Numbered from the stretch's first letter, positions 32,430 through 43,724 are shown. The stretch is DNA of 64,000 nucleotides from Spodoptera frugiperda (GCF_023101765.2 NC_064229.1:5398001-5462000); one strand, 5' to 3'. The notes: generated by a model not told the origin, from the sequence alone. Translations and numbers: made by a program.

Positions 32430-32890
32430 GGCCCATTCAAAAGAACTCATTATCTTACTAAAGAAAACCTAACAAGACGACTCATACACTTCATATCCCT
32501 TAATAGCCTTATACAAACGACTCAATTCGTCGATACCCGCGCTAACAATCCTTGCAACACTACGTACGAGTACAGTCTCGTATTCACAACAGTGACGTCA
32601 CAGTATAATAATGCAGTTCTCTGGAGATGCAAGCATTATGTCGAGCTCGACATGTAACCCAATTTCCTCAATACAATCTCCTACAATATGCACGCTTAAG
32701 GAGATAGCTCCACTCATGTATACTGTTTTCCTTTAATACTACGTTCGCTGTTCAAGGCACGTGGAAAGATTAGAGTAGCGTCGCTTTTGTAGTTGTAGAT
32801 TTAGTCTCCATCTCGATAAAAAATATTTGAAACCGGCATAAACTTATTGTCTTATGTTATAAAACTTATTATCTTATGTTATTAATTATT
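32430..32890. other. No gene seen; CRE near 32593
   Basis: Slightly GC-richer patch around 32530-32660 with TACGTACGAGTACAGTCTCG, the CRE and ATGTCGAGCTCGACAT, an inverted repeat at about 32638-32653. No coding frame. Confidence 0.35.
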
Positions 32891-32893
32891 ATT

Positions 32894-32982
32894 TTATCGG
32901 CTTACTCACGTAACTGTTTGACGAGGAACTCGACTAGTTTCATCATCAGCAGCACTCATGAGTTACGTGAGTAAGCCAATAA
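32894..32982. mobile_element. TTATCGGCTTAC MITE, complete
   Basis: An 89 bp element with 20-bp inverted ends (TTATCGGCTTACTCACGTAA left; TTACGTGAGTAAGCCAATAA right, one mismatch). Confidence 0.7.
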
Positions 32983-33204
32983 CCTTATAATTAATTTAGT
33001 ATGTCACACGAAAGTTATAATAAAAATCATGTGTCCTATATCCTAGTAGATCATTACTGATTGATCAAAAGTAATGATCTCTAATGACTTTCCGGTCGGC
33101 AATATACTAACTATTATGAAAATTTTTTTACTACTTATATTTTTATCGTTTGATTAGGCTTACTATTATCACATTATTACATGAGATACTTTGTACAATG
33201 GAAT

Positions 33205-33265
33205 TCCGTGCAGTAATGTGCATCTCTGCCCACTCCTTCGGGAATAAAAAAGTGAAACGTTACGT
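33205..33265 (+). mobile_element. S1 tail fragment
   Basis: Carries GCAGTAATGTGCATCTCTGC and CACTCCTTCGGGAATAAAAA. Confidence 0.5.
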
Positions 33266-33523
33266 ATGTGACGTAACTTTCAATCATTATTACATAGCAC
33301 TGCAACAGTTCCCTGAAAGATTTATGTTACTAACATATTATACACAGTTTTTATCACAACATATTTCTACTGGACGTTGATTTATAAGAGTGCTTTTAAA
33401 AAAGAACTTCACGCTAACTAGTTTTAACACTGAAATAGTAACTAGACGTGTAAAAATGTTCACTAACTAGTCATTCATTTTGTGTTCTTTTGAAGATATA
33501 ATGAGACCATATATAGTATATGT

Positions 33524-33822
33524 ATCATCAACAGCCTAATAATGGTCACTGCTAACCAAAGCTCTTCTCTCACAAATAAAGTTTGAGTATTAATCACCAC
33601 ACTTGTTCAATGCGGGATGGCGATTTTAAACTTTGACTCAGAAATTATACGCCCAGGTTTCCTCACGATGTATTCTTCACCGTTTGTCAGTGTCTAAATA
33701 ACCTTGGAAAGTACATACTTTCTATAACTAGAAAGTCACAAAGCTACAAGCCGTTGGTAAGCTTCGAACCCGCACCGTTATGCTTGAGGAACGGGTGTTA
33801 AACCGAGGGGCCAACACGACCC
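33524..33822 (-). mobile_element. S5 SINE, full length
   Basis: Plus strand runs from ATCATCAACAGCCTAATAAT through TTCCTCACGATGTATTCTTC to TTCGAACCCGCACCGTTATG and CCGAGGGGCCAACACGACC, which is the head. It is a reference copy for S5. Confidence 0.8.
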
Positions 33823-33829
33823 TTCGGAC

Positions 33830-34550
33830 CACTATTACGAGTCTGTGTATAACTAGCAAAAAGAAAGAACATATTTGTGATAACATAAGATCTAAGATCA
33901 TCTATTATATAAGATCTATTGTAGACATTATTATAACTGTGTTATCGTAAAATGCCTGCGGTTACTCCAATTTATCAATTTCAAACGAACAAAGAAATAT
34001 TGGGAAATCGAAGATTGTCGTTTGCTTGTCCTTTTATCTATTATAAGAAAGAACATTTTATTACTAATAGAGCAGAGAGTGGCGAAACGCATCATTTATT
34101 CAGAACTTTGAGAGGGCAGAATATTTATAAATAAAGGTGGATTTTCCAGCCACATGTGAGCCCAAGATAGATGCCAGTAGTCAATGAAATTCTTATTTCT
34201 TTACAATAAAAATTATCGTATTTTAGTTATAATTCAACAACTGGTAAGGTATTTTGAAAGATCAGAACCCTTTGAACCATATCCATAGACTTCCAACATT
34301 CAATGCAGTTGAAACTAAATCTATTTAGTCCTGTAATATATGCAGATTGAAAGATCAAAAAGGCTGAGTCGGGAACAATTCAATTCCAGTCGACATTGAT
34401 TCCATTGGAGCTCAAGATGAAACGAAGGCAAATGTACGTGTAACGTAACATTACTTAAACAAAAAAGGATTTTTCTTTGAAAAGAGTATATTCAATGTAT
34501 CATTGTATTCCTCTTTTGGTCTCTTAATTCAGTTTCATGTAGGGTAGTAA
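33830..34550. other. No gene seen
   Basis: AT-rich. The 60-residue ORF at 33952 begins MPAVTPIYQFQTNKEILGNR, but it has no splice or promoter support. Confidence 0.4.
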
Positions 34551-34554
34551 AGTA

Positions 34555-34672
34555 CACCCGACTCCGATGTGAAAAGCAGGAGCAGGAACGGGGTTGTTTT
34601 TAGTCAAGAAGAGTCTGACACTCCCTCTCACCTCGTTCGAGGCGGGAGATGTAATAGGAAGATTTTTTACCA
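34555..34672 (-). mobile_element. S3 copy
   Basis: Carries GTGAAAAGCAGGAGCAGGAA and AGAGTCTGACACTCCCTCTC, with an A7 end. Confidence 0.7.
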
Positions 34673-34789
34673 TAAAAAAAGATTTAATTATAACGAATTT
34701 GTTAATTGTTTTGTTATGTTTCACTTTAACACAGTTTAACGACTTATGCTTCCAATTGACTAACTTATGTCCGAATACTCAAACGCTAC

Positions 34790-34905
34790 TTAATTTTAAG
34801 ACGCTCTCAAAAATAGTTCTGTCTCTGTCAATTCGTTATAAAATGACAGAGACTTAAATATCGTGATATTTAAGTACAGCTTAAAATTGAGTAGCATTTC
34901 AGTAT
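34790..34905. repeat. Imperfect inverted repeat around 34855
   Basis: TCTGTCTCTGTCA near 34820 pairs with TGACAGAGAC near 34844, and GAATACTCAAACGCTACTTA near 34771 is complementary in part to AGTAGCATTTCAGTATTCGG near 34891. This suggests an old foldback element. Confidence 0.4.
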
Positions 34906-34914
34906 TCGGGCGTT

Positions 34915-35030
34915 AGTTAGGCAGGCAGGCTGGGTAACCAGCTGCTGGTCAATGTAACCTTGTTCGATTTACATACTTGTATGTTTGCAGACGTATTCAC
35001 GCCACTAGAGAAAACTCTATACTTTAAAGA
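34915..35030 (+). mobile_element. Degenerate S2-like copy
   Basis: GGCTGGGTAACCAGCTGCTG, TACTTGTATGTTTGCAGACG and CACTAGAGAAAACTC follow S2 order with many changes. Confidence 0.45.
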
Positions 35031-35262
35031 ATATTTTCCAACATTAGACAAAGGTAAGTTCCCTAAAATCGTAGAAGGCTGTTAACCTTCACCTATCGTT
35101 GTATCTCTTGCCTCACGGCCCGGCAGCACGCGATGCAGACACTATCGGTCATCCACAAACACGAACCTTCTTCGCTTCTTCCTGCGCACAGCTTTCTATT
35201 TCCTGCCTGAATTTTTAAATCCTAAAACGCGTAACAACACAATGTTACTCCACGTAAACTCA

Positions 35263-35445
35263 AAGTCAAAGTCAATATTATTTATTTCAAATAAACCGAA
35301 GACACTTTTGAACGTCAAAGTAAAAATAATATATATTATAATATAAAAAAATGTCTACATGTCGGTCCGTCCTCTAGTGAAGCTATTTGCTAGTTCCAAA
35401 GTGTAGTTTCCTATAGAGAATAACGATCAAGAAACTCCATACTTA
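35263..35445 (+). mobile_element. 3' tail of a LINE-like repeat, copy 2
   Basis: Carries CTCAAAGTCAAAGTCAATAT, ACTTTTGAACGTCAAAGTAA, GTCCTCTAGTGAAGCTATTT and GATCAAGAAACTCC, in the same order as 21063-21230 and slightly longer. Confidence 0.6.
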
Positions 35446-35449
35446 GGTT

Positions 35450-36230
35450 ACTCTTTTTCAATCAGGTTTACAATACAAACTAATGGTTACATTTACAACT
35501 AATAACTTGTTTTTTTTTAGTTAAACAACTACTTTTCACTTTTTTTTTCATTCATATTCCTATATACTTACCTCATTTAGGAGACCTATTAAATAACTGA
35601 CTTTTTAAGTGTACACTCAACCAAACTATTTGGGTTGCAAGTAAAAAATTAAAGATTAATTCAGTAAAGAGACAGTAGCTATTGTCGAGCTAAATTGTAT
35701 GCTTCTTAGCGAACTCATATCTTTCGTGTCATTATCAATAAAATCCAATCGTTGTTTTCTTACCTGCGTAGGAATTGATTTAACTAATTACACTACTGAG
35801 AATTTGTAAATAATCTAATAAATAAAATGAGGATAAGTCCACTGAATATTACCAAATCAAAGCATAATTTTATTTGTAACCATATTATTCACAATAAAAC
35901 AAAGACGTTGAAATTCACAGAAAAGTTTGAAGTTTCATTACAACAGTATCGTATACAAAAGACTCGTATTATTTCAGCACTTTCAGCGCTGTAGGGCACT
36001 GCTTCGTAGTACTAAGTTACCAACTTTGTTCAAGTAGCTTTATGTAGGAGAGTAAATAACCCTCAAGTATGAGGTCCATCCTCGAGCTGAGAAAAAAAAT
36101 CCTATTGAATTTCATATGATTGTGTCATAGAAACGTTGAAAGTACCTAGGACTGTTACGCAAAGGTTCTTTTGATTCTTAAGTTCATTTTGTTTAAGATT
36201 TTCGGTTTTTGAAAATGTTTAAGTAGTACC
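35450..36230. other. No gene seen
   Basis: AT-rich stretch without repeats or frames that I can support. Confidence 0.4.
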
Positions 36231-36234
36231 AGAC

Positions 36235-36397
36235 GGCTTAGTACGAGTTTGTTTTACGTTGAACGAAAACGAAACAAGAGCGCCAAACACGCTCTCGTTA
36301 AACGTAAAGCAAAGTCGTACTAAGCCCGCTGATTGGTTGTTTCATTCGCACCGGCCATTCAGAGCGTCGAACTAACGTAAAGCAAACTCGTACTAAA
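36235..36397. mobile_element. Foldback MITE (GGCTTAGTACGAGTTTG)
   Basis: 36235-36326 folds on itself: GGCTTAGTACGAGTTTGTTT pairs with AAGCAAAGTCGTACTAAGCC, and an inner stem pairs AAGAGCG with CGCTCTC. A third, inverted copy of the arm (AACGTAAAGCAAACTCGTAC) closes the element at 36397. This suggests a partly duplicated MITE or two overlapping insertions. Confidence 0.6.
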
Positions 36398-36399
36398 GG

Positions 36400-37300
36400 T
36401 ACAGGATGAAATCTAAAACAAATAACAGTGTAAGTACCTTCACATCATTACATGAAATTGTGAGAGAACAAAAAGTTGTAAATATTAGCATCTCTATCTA
36501 ACCCTTCATAAGAAAAAGGCGTGATGTTCCATGTGGACAGTATACTCTTTCCCCGACCCCAAAGCATATTCATGGCACCTAAGCCCCAGCAGATATCATC
36601 GGCCACTTAATTACCATTTTAATTGAATACACTCGCAAAATTATTTTTTCAACCGACATTTTTTTCCCTTGTATAATTTTTCCATCTCGCTTTATAGTTT
36701 GCTTTCCATTTCCAGTTATCATTACTGGTAGAATTCATTCTGAGAAATACAATTTCCATTGGCATTTTGAAAAAAAAATCTGCTCACTCATAGCAGCATT
36801 TTTTTTCTAATTTAGATAAGTATTGTAACTTTATATTGCAGTTATTTGTCTGATTGGAATCTGCTCAATTACTACCGATGTTATTATGTTTATGTTATTT
36901 GTTAATAATTTAATGGATACCTATTTAAGCAGTATAATAAATATTATAGAACTATTGTTGAATAGTTGCCCGTAGCTGAATAGAGCTGCTGGAAATATTT
37001 GTATTTATTTTTATATAAAGTAATACTACATACCAACCGACATTTTATAATACTCCTATCATAAACAATTCTACTGTACACTGTACATTACATACTTAAG
37101 CAATACTTATATAATCTAAAAAATACTTAACACCTCAAAAAAATTGACTTATAAAACTATACTTAGAAAAGTCTATAAGTAAACCTTGCACGCGTGCTTA
37201 TTACCTATTTATCGCACTACTTTTACTTAAGCTTTAACCCAACTAATAACCGCAAAGCCGCTTATAGGCAATACTGCAAGAAAACGCGATCCAGTACTTC
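36400..37300. other. AT-rich upstream region of the 37.3 kb promoter
   Basis: No coding frame or known repeat. The last 60 bases before the initiator turn GC-richer (AAACGCGATCCAGTACTTCA). Confidence 0.4.
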
Positions 37301-37315
37301 ACTCACTTCAGTAGT

Positions 37316-37350
37316 TCAGTAGCGTGTCGGCCGCTGACGAGGTTGGTCGC
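37316..37350 (+). promoter_or_regulatory. Initiator plus DPE core promoter
   Basis: TCAGTAG with A+1 at 37318 matches the arthropod initiator. GGTCGC at 37345-37350 is exactly +28 to +33 and fits the downstream promoter element consensus (D-S-W-Y-V-Y). A second TCAGT lies 8 bases upstream (A at 37310). No TATA box is at -30, as expected for DPE promoters. Confidence 0.55.
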
Positions 37351-37526
37351 GTGCACACAGCAGGGAAACTCAACCCTATCGACGAATACGAAAAACTATA
37401 CGTAACTTTACCTACAATGGTTATTTCAAAATTTTGTGTTAAAAACCAGTGAAGTGTTCTCCATAGTGTCGTTACATTGAATTGGATTCAAACTAAAAGC
37501 TGTTGAAACCTGCTTAAAGTTGTAAG
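37318..37526 (+). other. Candidate noncoding first exon of a plus-strand gene
   Basis: It begins at the initiator and ends at a strong donor (TGTAAG|GTAAGTC). It is GC-richer than its flanks. It contains one short upstream ORF (ATGGTTATTTCAAAATTTTG, 11 codons then stop) and no long frame, so it would be 5' UTR. The gene body would lie to the right. The nearest candidate exons are 44765-44883 and the frame at 45229, but the sequence does not prove the join. Confidence 0.5.
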
Positions 37527-37529
37527 GTA

Positions 37530-38795
37530 AGTCTTTTAACCCATGTCATGTAGTTAAACTTGGTTAACATGGTTAAGGGACTCTGTTCATAGAAAATTGA
37601 ATTCTAACTTGAAGTTTTTATGGTATAAAGTTTAGTAGCAATATTAATGCTGGGGATAGACATATCCTTATGTTAAAGTATGATAATGAGTGATAAATAG
37701 TCAGTTTATTCTAGCTGAAAGGGCTATTTATGGAGGGTTATTATTAGCCGATGATTTATTATTTACTATGTGCTTTTTTGGTAGTCATAGCAGCCATAGT
37801 GTCATTAAGGACTGTACAAAAGACGGCTATTACACCTATTATTTATATTATTTTACCCGTGAAAGTTTCCAAAGAAAATACTTATTTATTTTATCTGTAT
37901 TATTTTCCATTATTATAAAAGAAAGATCTACAAAGTCTTTGGAGTTCTGTGTTAATAAATAGATTGATATTGGTTTTATAAAAGTTCTATTCAAGCCTAG
38001 ACTGATCCAGGTACTTAGGATTGAAATAATTTTACAATATAGGTCGAAAAGCTATTTATCCAAGTTTTAAAAGTATTTAACAAACCTAAAACAGAACAGA
38101 ACCTCTCCTAAAATAAATGTAATGTTACTTTTTAGCGGCATTCGTATCGATTTTCCATTGTTTTGCGTACACGTGACACGCAACTTCATAACAATAAAAT
38201 GCCAAACTTACTACAGTGTCTAGCCGCTGGAAGGTCGCGGGTTCAAGCCAGGTTGAGGTATAAGGTCACTCAGGTAACTAAGTACTTTATTAACACGCTA
38301 AAAACACTGAAATTTCTACTTTACTAGTAGTTATTTAAGACTTTAATTTGGTTTTAATTGGAATCGATTGAATAACTTCGGTGGTAGGCGTTCTTACAAG
38401 TTAATGTTTGAGTTTAATTAAAATCCATACTTGTGTGTTTGTGTTAAGGTTTATTTTTACGTGACTATTATAATAGCCTTATTGTAATGTATTTTACCAG
38501 TTCATAGACCTTTAGTGACGTGAAAAATATCTTCTGTTCTATTTTCTATTCTACTTGTTACCCTTAAATAATAACATAGGTACTATTTTTAACAATAGCA
38601 CCGCCACGTCGGTAGTGTCTGCGTCCAAACTAAAATGGATAGGTACTGGCCTTTTGTGCCCATAGATAACCTATTGAAAAGAACATATAAATCATTTGTA
38701 ATAAGAATATTATGGATCTCAATCATACATGTGTGAGTATCATTAATTATACATAATCATCTATAATCATATCATTAACAACCAAAATTAATAAC
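37530..38795. other. No gene seen; presumed first intron
   Basis: AT-rich sequence. The 90-residue ORF at 37690 has no support. GCGGGTTCAAGCC near 38240 resembles a B-box, but no tRNA cloverleaf forms. Confidence 0.4.
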
Positions 38796-38799
38796 CCAC

Positions 38800-39040
38800 A
38801 GAAAACCGACGTGAAAAACCGCTTGCGTTGTGTTTCATTAGGTGAGTGAGATCGTATGCCCTAACCCCTAATCCTCAATCTTCTCAATCGCCAAATGCCC
38901 AACAATCCTCAAATTCCTAATCGCCAAAAGTTCTGCAACGCACTTGTAACGCCTTGATATTTTGGATGCCTATGGACAGCTCTAATTACTTACCATCAAG
39001 CATGATCCGTCTGCTCGTTTACTCGTATCTCATAATAAAA
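38800..39040 (-). mobile_element. S4 copy, diverged
   Basis: Carries AAAACCGACGTGAAAAACCG, TTGCGTTGTGTTTCATTAGG and TTCTGCAACGCACTTGTAAC. Confidence 0.65.
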
Positions 39041-39150
39041 ACCCATTTAAAACCAAATTCTCAAGCAATTTAGATTTTTCATCGAAACTCAATAGTGTTT
39101 AATTTCAAAAATAAATCCAAAATCTGTAGAAGTTTGTAACCTAGAAGTAA

Positions 39151-39375
39151 TTAATTTTGGCCATAAGTGAAGCTAATAGCACTTTCCAAAGTCCTTACGA
39201 AGAACAATGTACAATTTCCAGCGTCAATACGAAAATAGCTGAGTAACAGCGTAACAACATCGCCGTAGCAAGTCTCTCGAATCAGTGGAGCTATTGTCAG
39301 CAAATAGTTGGATATTTCGCCATCCATTGAGCGCCCACCATCGATCAGCGCCATTAGGCCGCATAACATAGCCAT
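39151..39375 (-). CDS. Uncertain 74-codon ORF in a GC-richer patch
   Basis: The ATG at 39375 opens MAMLCGLMALIDGGRSMDGE and runs to a stop at 39151. The patch 39220-39420 is richer in GC and CpG than its surroundings. A second minus frame (39224-39595, no ATG) overlaps it and is equally open, which argues that the low stop density comes from base composition and not from coding. No domain is recognised. It may be a fragment of an unknown repeat. Confidence 0.2.
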   Translation of the reverse strand: MAMLCGLMALIDGGRSMDGEISNYLLTIAPLIRETCYGDVVTLLLSYFRIDAGNCTLFFVRTLESAISFTYGQN

Positions 39376-40404
39376 TGTTCGATAGCGCTAGGAGACTCGC
39401 GATATCAACGTAAACGCTAAAGTTCTGGGAAACTAAGCCTAAACTTCTGTTGTTTGTTTGATGGAACATCTGTTTATTTAGTTTTGTGATATTAATTTGA
39501 CTAGCTATGTGTTGGCGGAAAACTTTCGTTGGGTCGTCAACGCTGAACTTCAGTTTTCCAGTTGTTTGTCGGACAAAATACGTATATGTCCCCAATTAAA
39601 AACTATAGCAAACAATATATCTTATTATAGACACATTTAGCTCTATTTCACAGCTTCTATTGACTTACATACCTATAATAGGGCCTACACTTATCGCAGA
39701 GGAAGAAAAGGTGAAAAAAGGTAGAGGTGTTTATTCTATTGGGTACATAACAAATGAGACGCAAAAGAGGCTTTACATAATTTAATATATTCACCCCTAC
39801 CTCATATTGGCACCTCCACGCACTCGGTTAACGAGGACACAATAACCACAATATGCAATACTTTCCGATAATTTCGAAGGTGCACAAAATAACAATTTTA
39901 TTTACTCCAAAAAGAGTTAAACATTCATGAAATACCAAACTAAATTGATACCTAAATAATATTAAACTCAAGACAAAATGGCCGCTGATTTTCCCGCTTG
40001 AAATATCGCGTGAAATATAAGCAATAAGTCGAGTAGACAGTTGTAGATTAGTCCGAGTCTCACCTCAGAGCCAATGTAATCAGAATATCACTTCTATATA
40101 ATAGTTGGGAAGTATCTAAATAAATAGTTTTGAACTCAATGATAGGATTGAGTTTTCCTATACCAGTGATAAATTGTTTATTTTGTAAAGTAAATTCATG
40201 CTTTTCTTGACTCGTTTATTAATGTTTAATCGTGTCTTGAAGATTTTGATCCAAAATAGGACAGTAAAAGAATAATACCGAATTTATAAATGGGGCAACC
40301 ATGTTTCATACTGGTCTAAATGAAGATTTTTATATGGTAGTAAATCTTAACATACAATAGAACACGACATACAGCTATGATAACACCTATACCTACGATT
40401 GAAC

Positions 40405-40671
40405 CTAATTTCCAATCCGATTGGCAGGCTTTAAACATTCCCAAGTGACAATAATCAACCTTCTAATGAAGACTATAGACTCTAAACCATTTAACACAAT
40501 GGATACAAATATAATAGCCACATAGATCCCAAAATTAATAGTGCTAATGGGCCAAATGGTCATCAATTTGATGGCCCGACCTCCATTGTTCGGGCTGGCG
40601 TCAAACCCCACTAAAATCAAAATTAACAGTAGAGAAATGCGGCAGAAACCAATTAATTGATTTCGGGTCAA
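40405..40671 (-). CDS. Uncertain hydrophobic ORF
   Basis: An 88-codon frame without an upstream ATG (it opens at TTG). It has two hydrophobic runs, residues 8-23 (GFCRISLLLILILVGF) and about 50-65 (YVAIIFVSIVLNGL), resembling membrane helices, and stops at 40405. The first in-frame ATG would remove the first helix. No acceptor with a good tract is obvious upstream. It may be an internal exon or chance. Confidence 0.18.
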   Translation of the reverse strand: MTRNQLIGFCRISLLLILILVGFDASPNNGGRAIKLMTIWPISTINFGIYVAIIFVSIVLNGLESIVFIRRLIIVTWECLKPANRIGN

Positions 40672-40987
40672 ATTGAATTTATTCGTAGCGTTGAATTAGA
40701 CAATTGGTTCTGTGACAGCCGACTGTCATGTTACAGTTGTGGAAAGGAGGTTAAAATTTTGATTTTCATATTAAATAGGAAGTAAAAGTATGTATGAAAG
40801 ATCACTATTTTTAATATCCATCTAAGATAGCTTTACTTACAGAGCCAAGATAAAATTTTGGAACAAATACTAATATTTAGACTCTACCTATTCTTTCATT
40901 GACTGAAAAATGTACTACGTAAACGTTAGAACAAATAGTTATGTTTAAATTATAACTTTCGTTAGACATTCAAAATTAATTATGATG

Positions 40988-41075
40988 TTTTTTGGCTAAC
41001 TCACGTAACTATTTGACGAGGAACTCGACTAGTTTCAAACTATGCTAGAGGTTCATATTCATGAGCAGCATTCCA
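40988..41075 (+). mobile_element. TTATCGGCTTAC MITE copy, diverged
   Basis: Carries GGCTAACTCACGTAACTATT, TGACGAGGAACTCGACTAGT and ATGCTAGAGGTTCAT. Confidence 0.5.
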
Positions 41076-41517
41076 CGACCTACGACGCGACGATGGTTGC
41101 ACTGCTAGTAGCAGAGAAACATAATAATTAAGCCTTACTATTAAGTTTAATCTTGACATTTTAATCTAATTCTTAATTTAATGTTTTTACAGATTGCTCT
41201 CGAATAATTGCCAAAAGATTTATCTCCACATATGGGCTTCTTATTAAACACGTCTATCTAATCTTTTGACGAAGACAGGCGTAATGTATTGACATTAATC
41301 AATGGATCAGTCTGTCTGGACACAAGCGCTCTAATACTCTCTCATTAATTCAATGTCAGCTCGTCATTTGCACTAACCAACGTCAGCCCTTATTTGATTT
41401 AGTTTGACGCTTCGATGCTGATTAACAGGACATTGAGGTGATAGCAGTACTCACGTGCAATTAAATAATTATTGTTACTGCTACTCCTATTGATAAGCAT
41501 GATTTTCTTTGTGGCTG

Positions 41518-41690
41518 TTGGTATTGTGGCGACACATGGCAAGTAAAAGATGACAGATGTCGCACATAGACGATCAACGTACAAATCATGAAGTCATAAA
41601 TCCTAGTTGGGTAGAAAGCCAGGTCGGGGGATCCTCCTTTTCTCAGGCCTTTTTCTCTCTGTCCCCTAAAGCATCTTGTGATGCTCACAG
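41518..41690 (-). repeat. Dispersed repeat matching 30690-30920
   Basis: On the minus strand it carries TTAGGGGACAGAGAGAAAAA, AAAAGGAGGATCCCCCGACC, CTATGTGCGACATCTGTCAT and TGTGTCGCCACAA, in the same order as 30690-30920 but without the CAGGCGAGGTGATCATGCCT segment. Confidence 0.6.
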
Positions 41691-41759
41691 CATTCTTTCG
41701 TATAACTGTCACTGATGTTAAGTTATCGTACATTTTTATAGAGACAACTGAACACAGAT

Positions 41760-42245
41760 CACCTGTTTTACCAACATTTCCAAAATCATTAAAGTCAAAA
41801 ATGACCTTTTCAAAACCTCATTACCTTTAAAAACACTAGTGTAAAACAGTGGACACCATAGAATATTAGGTATAGCAGTATTTTCTACTTTCTATAGGTT
41901 CTTATATTCATCTAACCTCCAGAAAACAAAACAAAATTAAAACTATATAAATAGTCGTCAGCTATTTGTAACATTGGCTAGATGAAGCATTTACATAAAT
42001 TCATGAGCCTAATATATTCACCTAGGTAAATTACTTAGCTAAATTTGGAGTAGGCCGTAAACAAAAACAAGAAACGTAAATAACATTTTGTTAGGGATCC
42101 TTCCTTTAGTTAAACATTCTTGAAGAATATTTCTGTTTACTAGAGAAAATCCGGCCAGCCTTTTCTCAAGTTCCGTTCATTTCTGCTAACGCATAGACTA
42201 CCAGATAGGTTGGACTTTATTTATTTCATAATTTGTAAGAAACAA
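41760..42245. other. No gene seen
   Basis: AT-rich spacer without supported features. Confidence 0.4.
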
Positions 42246-42249
42246 CTTC

Positions 42250-42467
42250 GTGCAACTACTGAGGATTTTTCGAAAAGCCGAAAAAAGCCCAGCTATACTT
42301 TGCTCGAAGCGGGAATCGAACCCGAGCTTGTGATCCACAAACCAACTCTTAATGTGATCCACAAATTGTTGTTTCTGGGTGTCATGTGTTGTATATGTGT
42401 CATTGTATGTTTGTAAACGCACACACGACACAGGAGAAAATCCTAGTGTGGGGCAACGTTTTAAAAC
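42250..42467. mobile_element. Composite: inverted S1 head fused to forward S2 tail
   Basis: 42250-42325 is the complement of the S1 head and middle (GGATTTTTCGAAAAGCCGAA, AAGCGGGAATCGAACCCGAG). 42335-42467 is the S2 body (GTGATCCACAAATTGTTGTT ... ACACAGGAGAAAATCCTAGT). GTGATCCACAAA occurs on both sides of the join, so recombination or template switching at this word is possible. Confidence 0.6.
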
Positions 42468-43238
42468 AAACTACGTATTAAACAAAATGAATGTTATTAA
42501 GTATCAGCTGTCCGTGTCCCACGCATAACGACAGCAGTGCCGACATAGTTTTACTCCATAGTCTAAGTTTAGTGTTGCTAAGTAATGAACGTTGCTTTTG
42601 AAACGAACTGACGTCATAAGTATTAAAATGTTTCATGTTTTCTCTTTTGGTGGAAACTTTGTACATATGCATGCATGGAATAAGCTGTATCTTTAAATAA
42701 CACAATTATTAAACAAGAATCGGATTTAATCAATCAAGTTTTTGTACTTAAAAATAAACATAGACACAAACTTTACAGTTTTAACAAAGGCATTGCACAT
42801 AGATAAACATAAGATACATAAAAAACAGAAAATAAATAAAACAAATCACAATACAATATCGTCTACCATAAAACCTCTTTCCTTTACCACCATTGACCAT
42901 TAGTTACCAAAAAAAAACGAGCCAATGTTCTTTTTTCAAACATGACACTAATTTAGGCGGGCACGTATTTTTGTCAATACGTAATCCTGTATAAACCTAC
43001 TTATTATAGGTACATACTGTATAGTTTAATTAAGTATGTGTCGGACTCTATACCTAAAATAGGTAGGCACTCTTAGATAACGTCGCCGTTCGATAAAGCA
43101 CTTTATTTCAAGGACATTAGGTGCGTTAATCCCGATATCATTTGCTTTGTTTGTATTGTCCGTTGATTTTGGATGAAAAGTTTGAGTAACAATATTAAAA
43201 TGTATTAGCAGTACTGGTACATTATACATAGAGATAAA

Positions 43239-43334
43239 TTAACCACTCGTATGTCGGTATATAAGACACAATAAAAAACACATTGTGTCTCGCGTAGATC
43301 TGCGTTCCGACAGACAACGTCTGTCCAGGGTTAA
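43239..43334. mobile_element. TTAA-flanked foldback MITE, copy 2
   Basis: Bounded by TTAA at both ends (TTAACCACTCG left, CCAGGGTTAA right). The centre holds GACACAATAAAAAACACATT followed by GTGTCTCGCG, the same hairpin word as the copies at 15210 and 43725. Confidence 0.5.
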
Positions 43335-43518
43335 TATATTTTATTTGCCAACATCTGTCCAATGCGTGACGTTAGCCTCTCCGTTCCCCAATAGCACACC
43401 ACGGAGTTTAATTTTAACCAATCATTGTCAAGAACTTTACGGAGGCAATAAGTCACACCTCAGCAAAAGTAGCCAGACAGAATTTTATTTCAATACTTAT
43501 CGGGTCTGATTCTCGCAT

Positions 43519-43638
43519 AAAGCAACTCTTTGCGTTTTCCACAATTGTTGTTTTGAATCTGGATGTCATTTGTGTATGTAACGTGGATGTTTGTAAACAA
43601 CACAGGAGAAAATCCTAGAGTGGAGCAACGTTTAAAAA
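43519..43638 (+). mobile_element. S2 SINE, 5'-truncated
   Basis: Carries CCACAATTGTTGTTTTGAAT and AACACAGGAGAAAATCCTAG and ends in A7. Confidence 0.65.
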
Positions 43639-43724
43639 AATATGTTTAAAGCATGAATCAAGATCACTCGACTAGATCAATTGATAATATGAAATAATTT
43701 ATTTTTTCTTAAGAACTCTAGAAC

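Larger units (their letters stand above)
29737..32600. promoter_or_regulatory. Cluster of four perfect CRE palindromes
   Basis: TGACGTCA occurs at 29737-29744, 30843-30850, 31059-31066 and 32593-32600. Only two more occur in the rest of the 64 kb (9302 and 42609). The octamer is the CREB/ATF consensus. Whether these sites act on a gene is not shown by the sequence. The site at 32593 is followed by TATAATA within 10 bases. Confidence 0.3.

Noticed and set aside
31982..32440. 152-codon minus-strand ORF, the longest in the window
   Set aside because: It lies almost wholly on an S4 repeat copy, and the other S4 copies have no such frame.
38225..38260. tRNA-like B-box GCGGGTTCAAGCC
   Set aside because: No matching A-box at the right distance and no acceptor stem.
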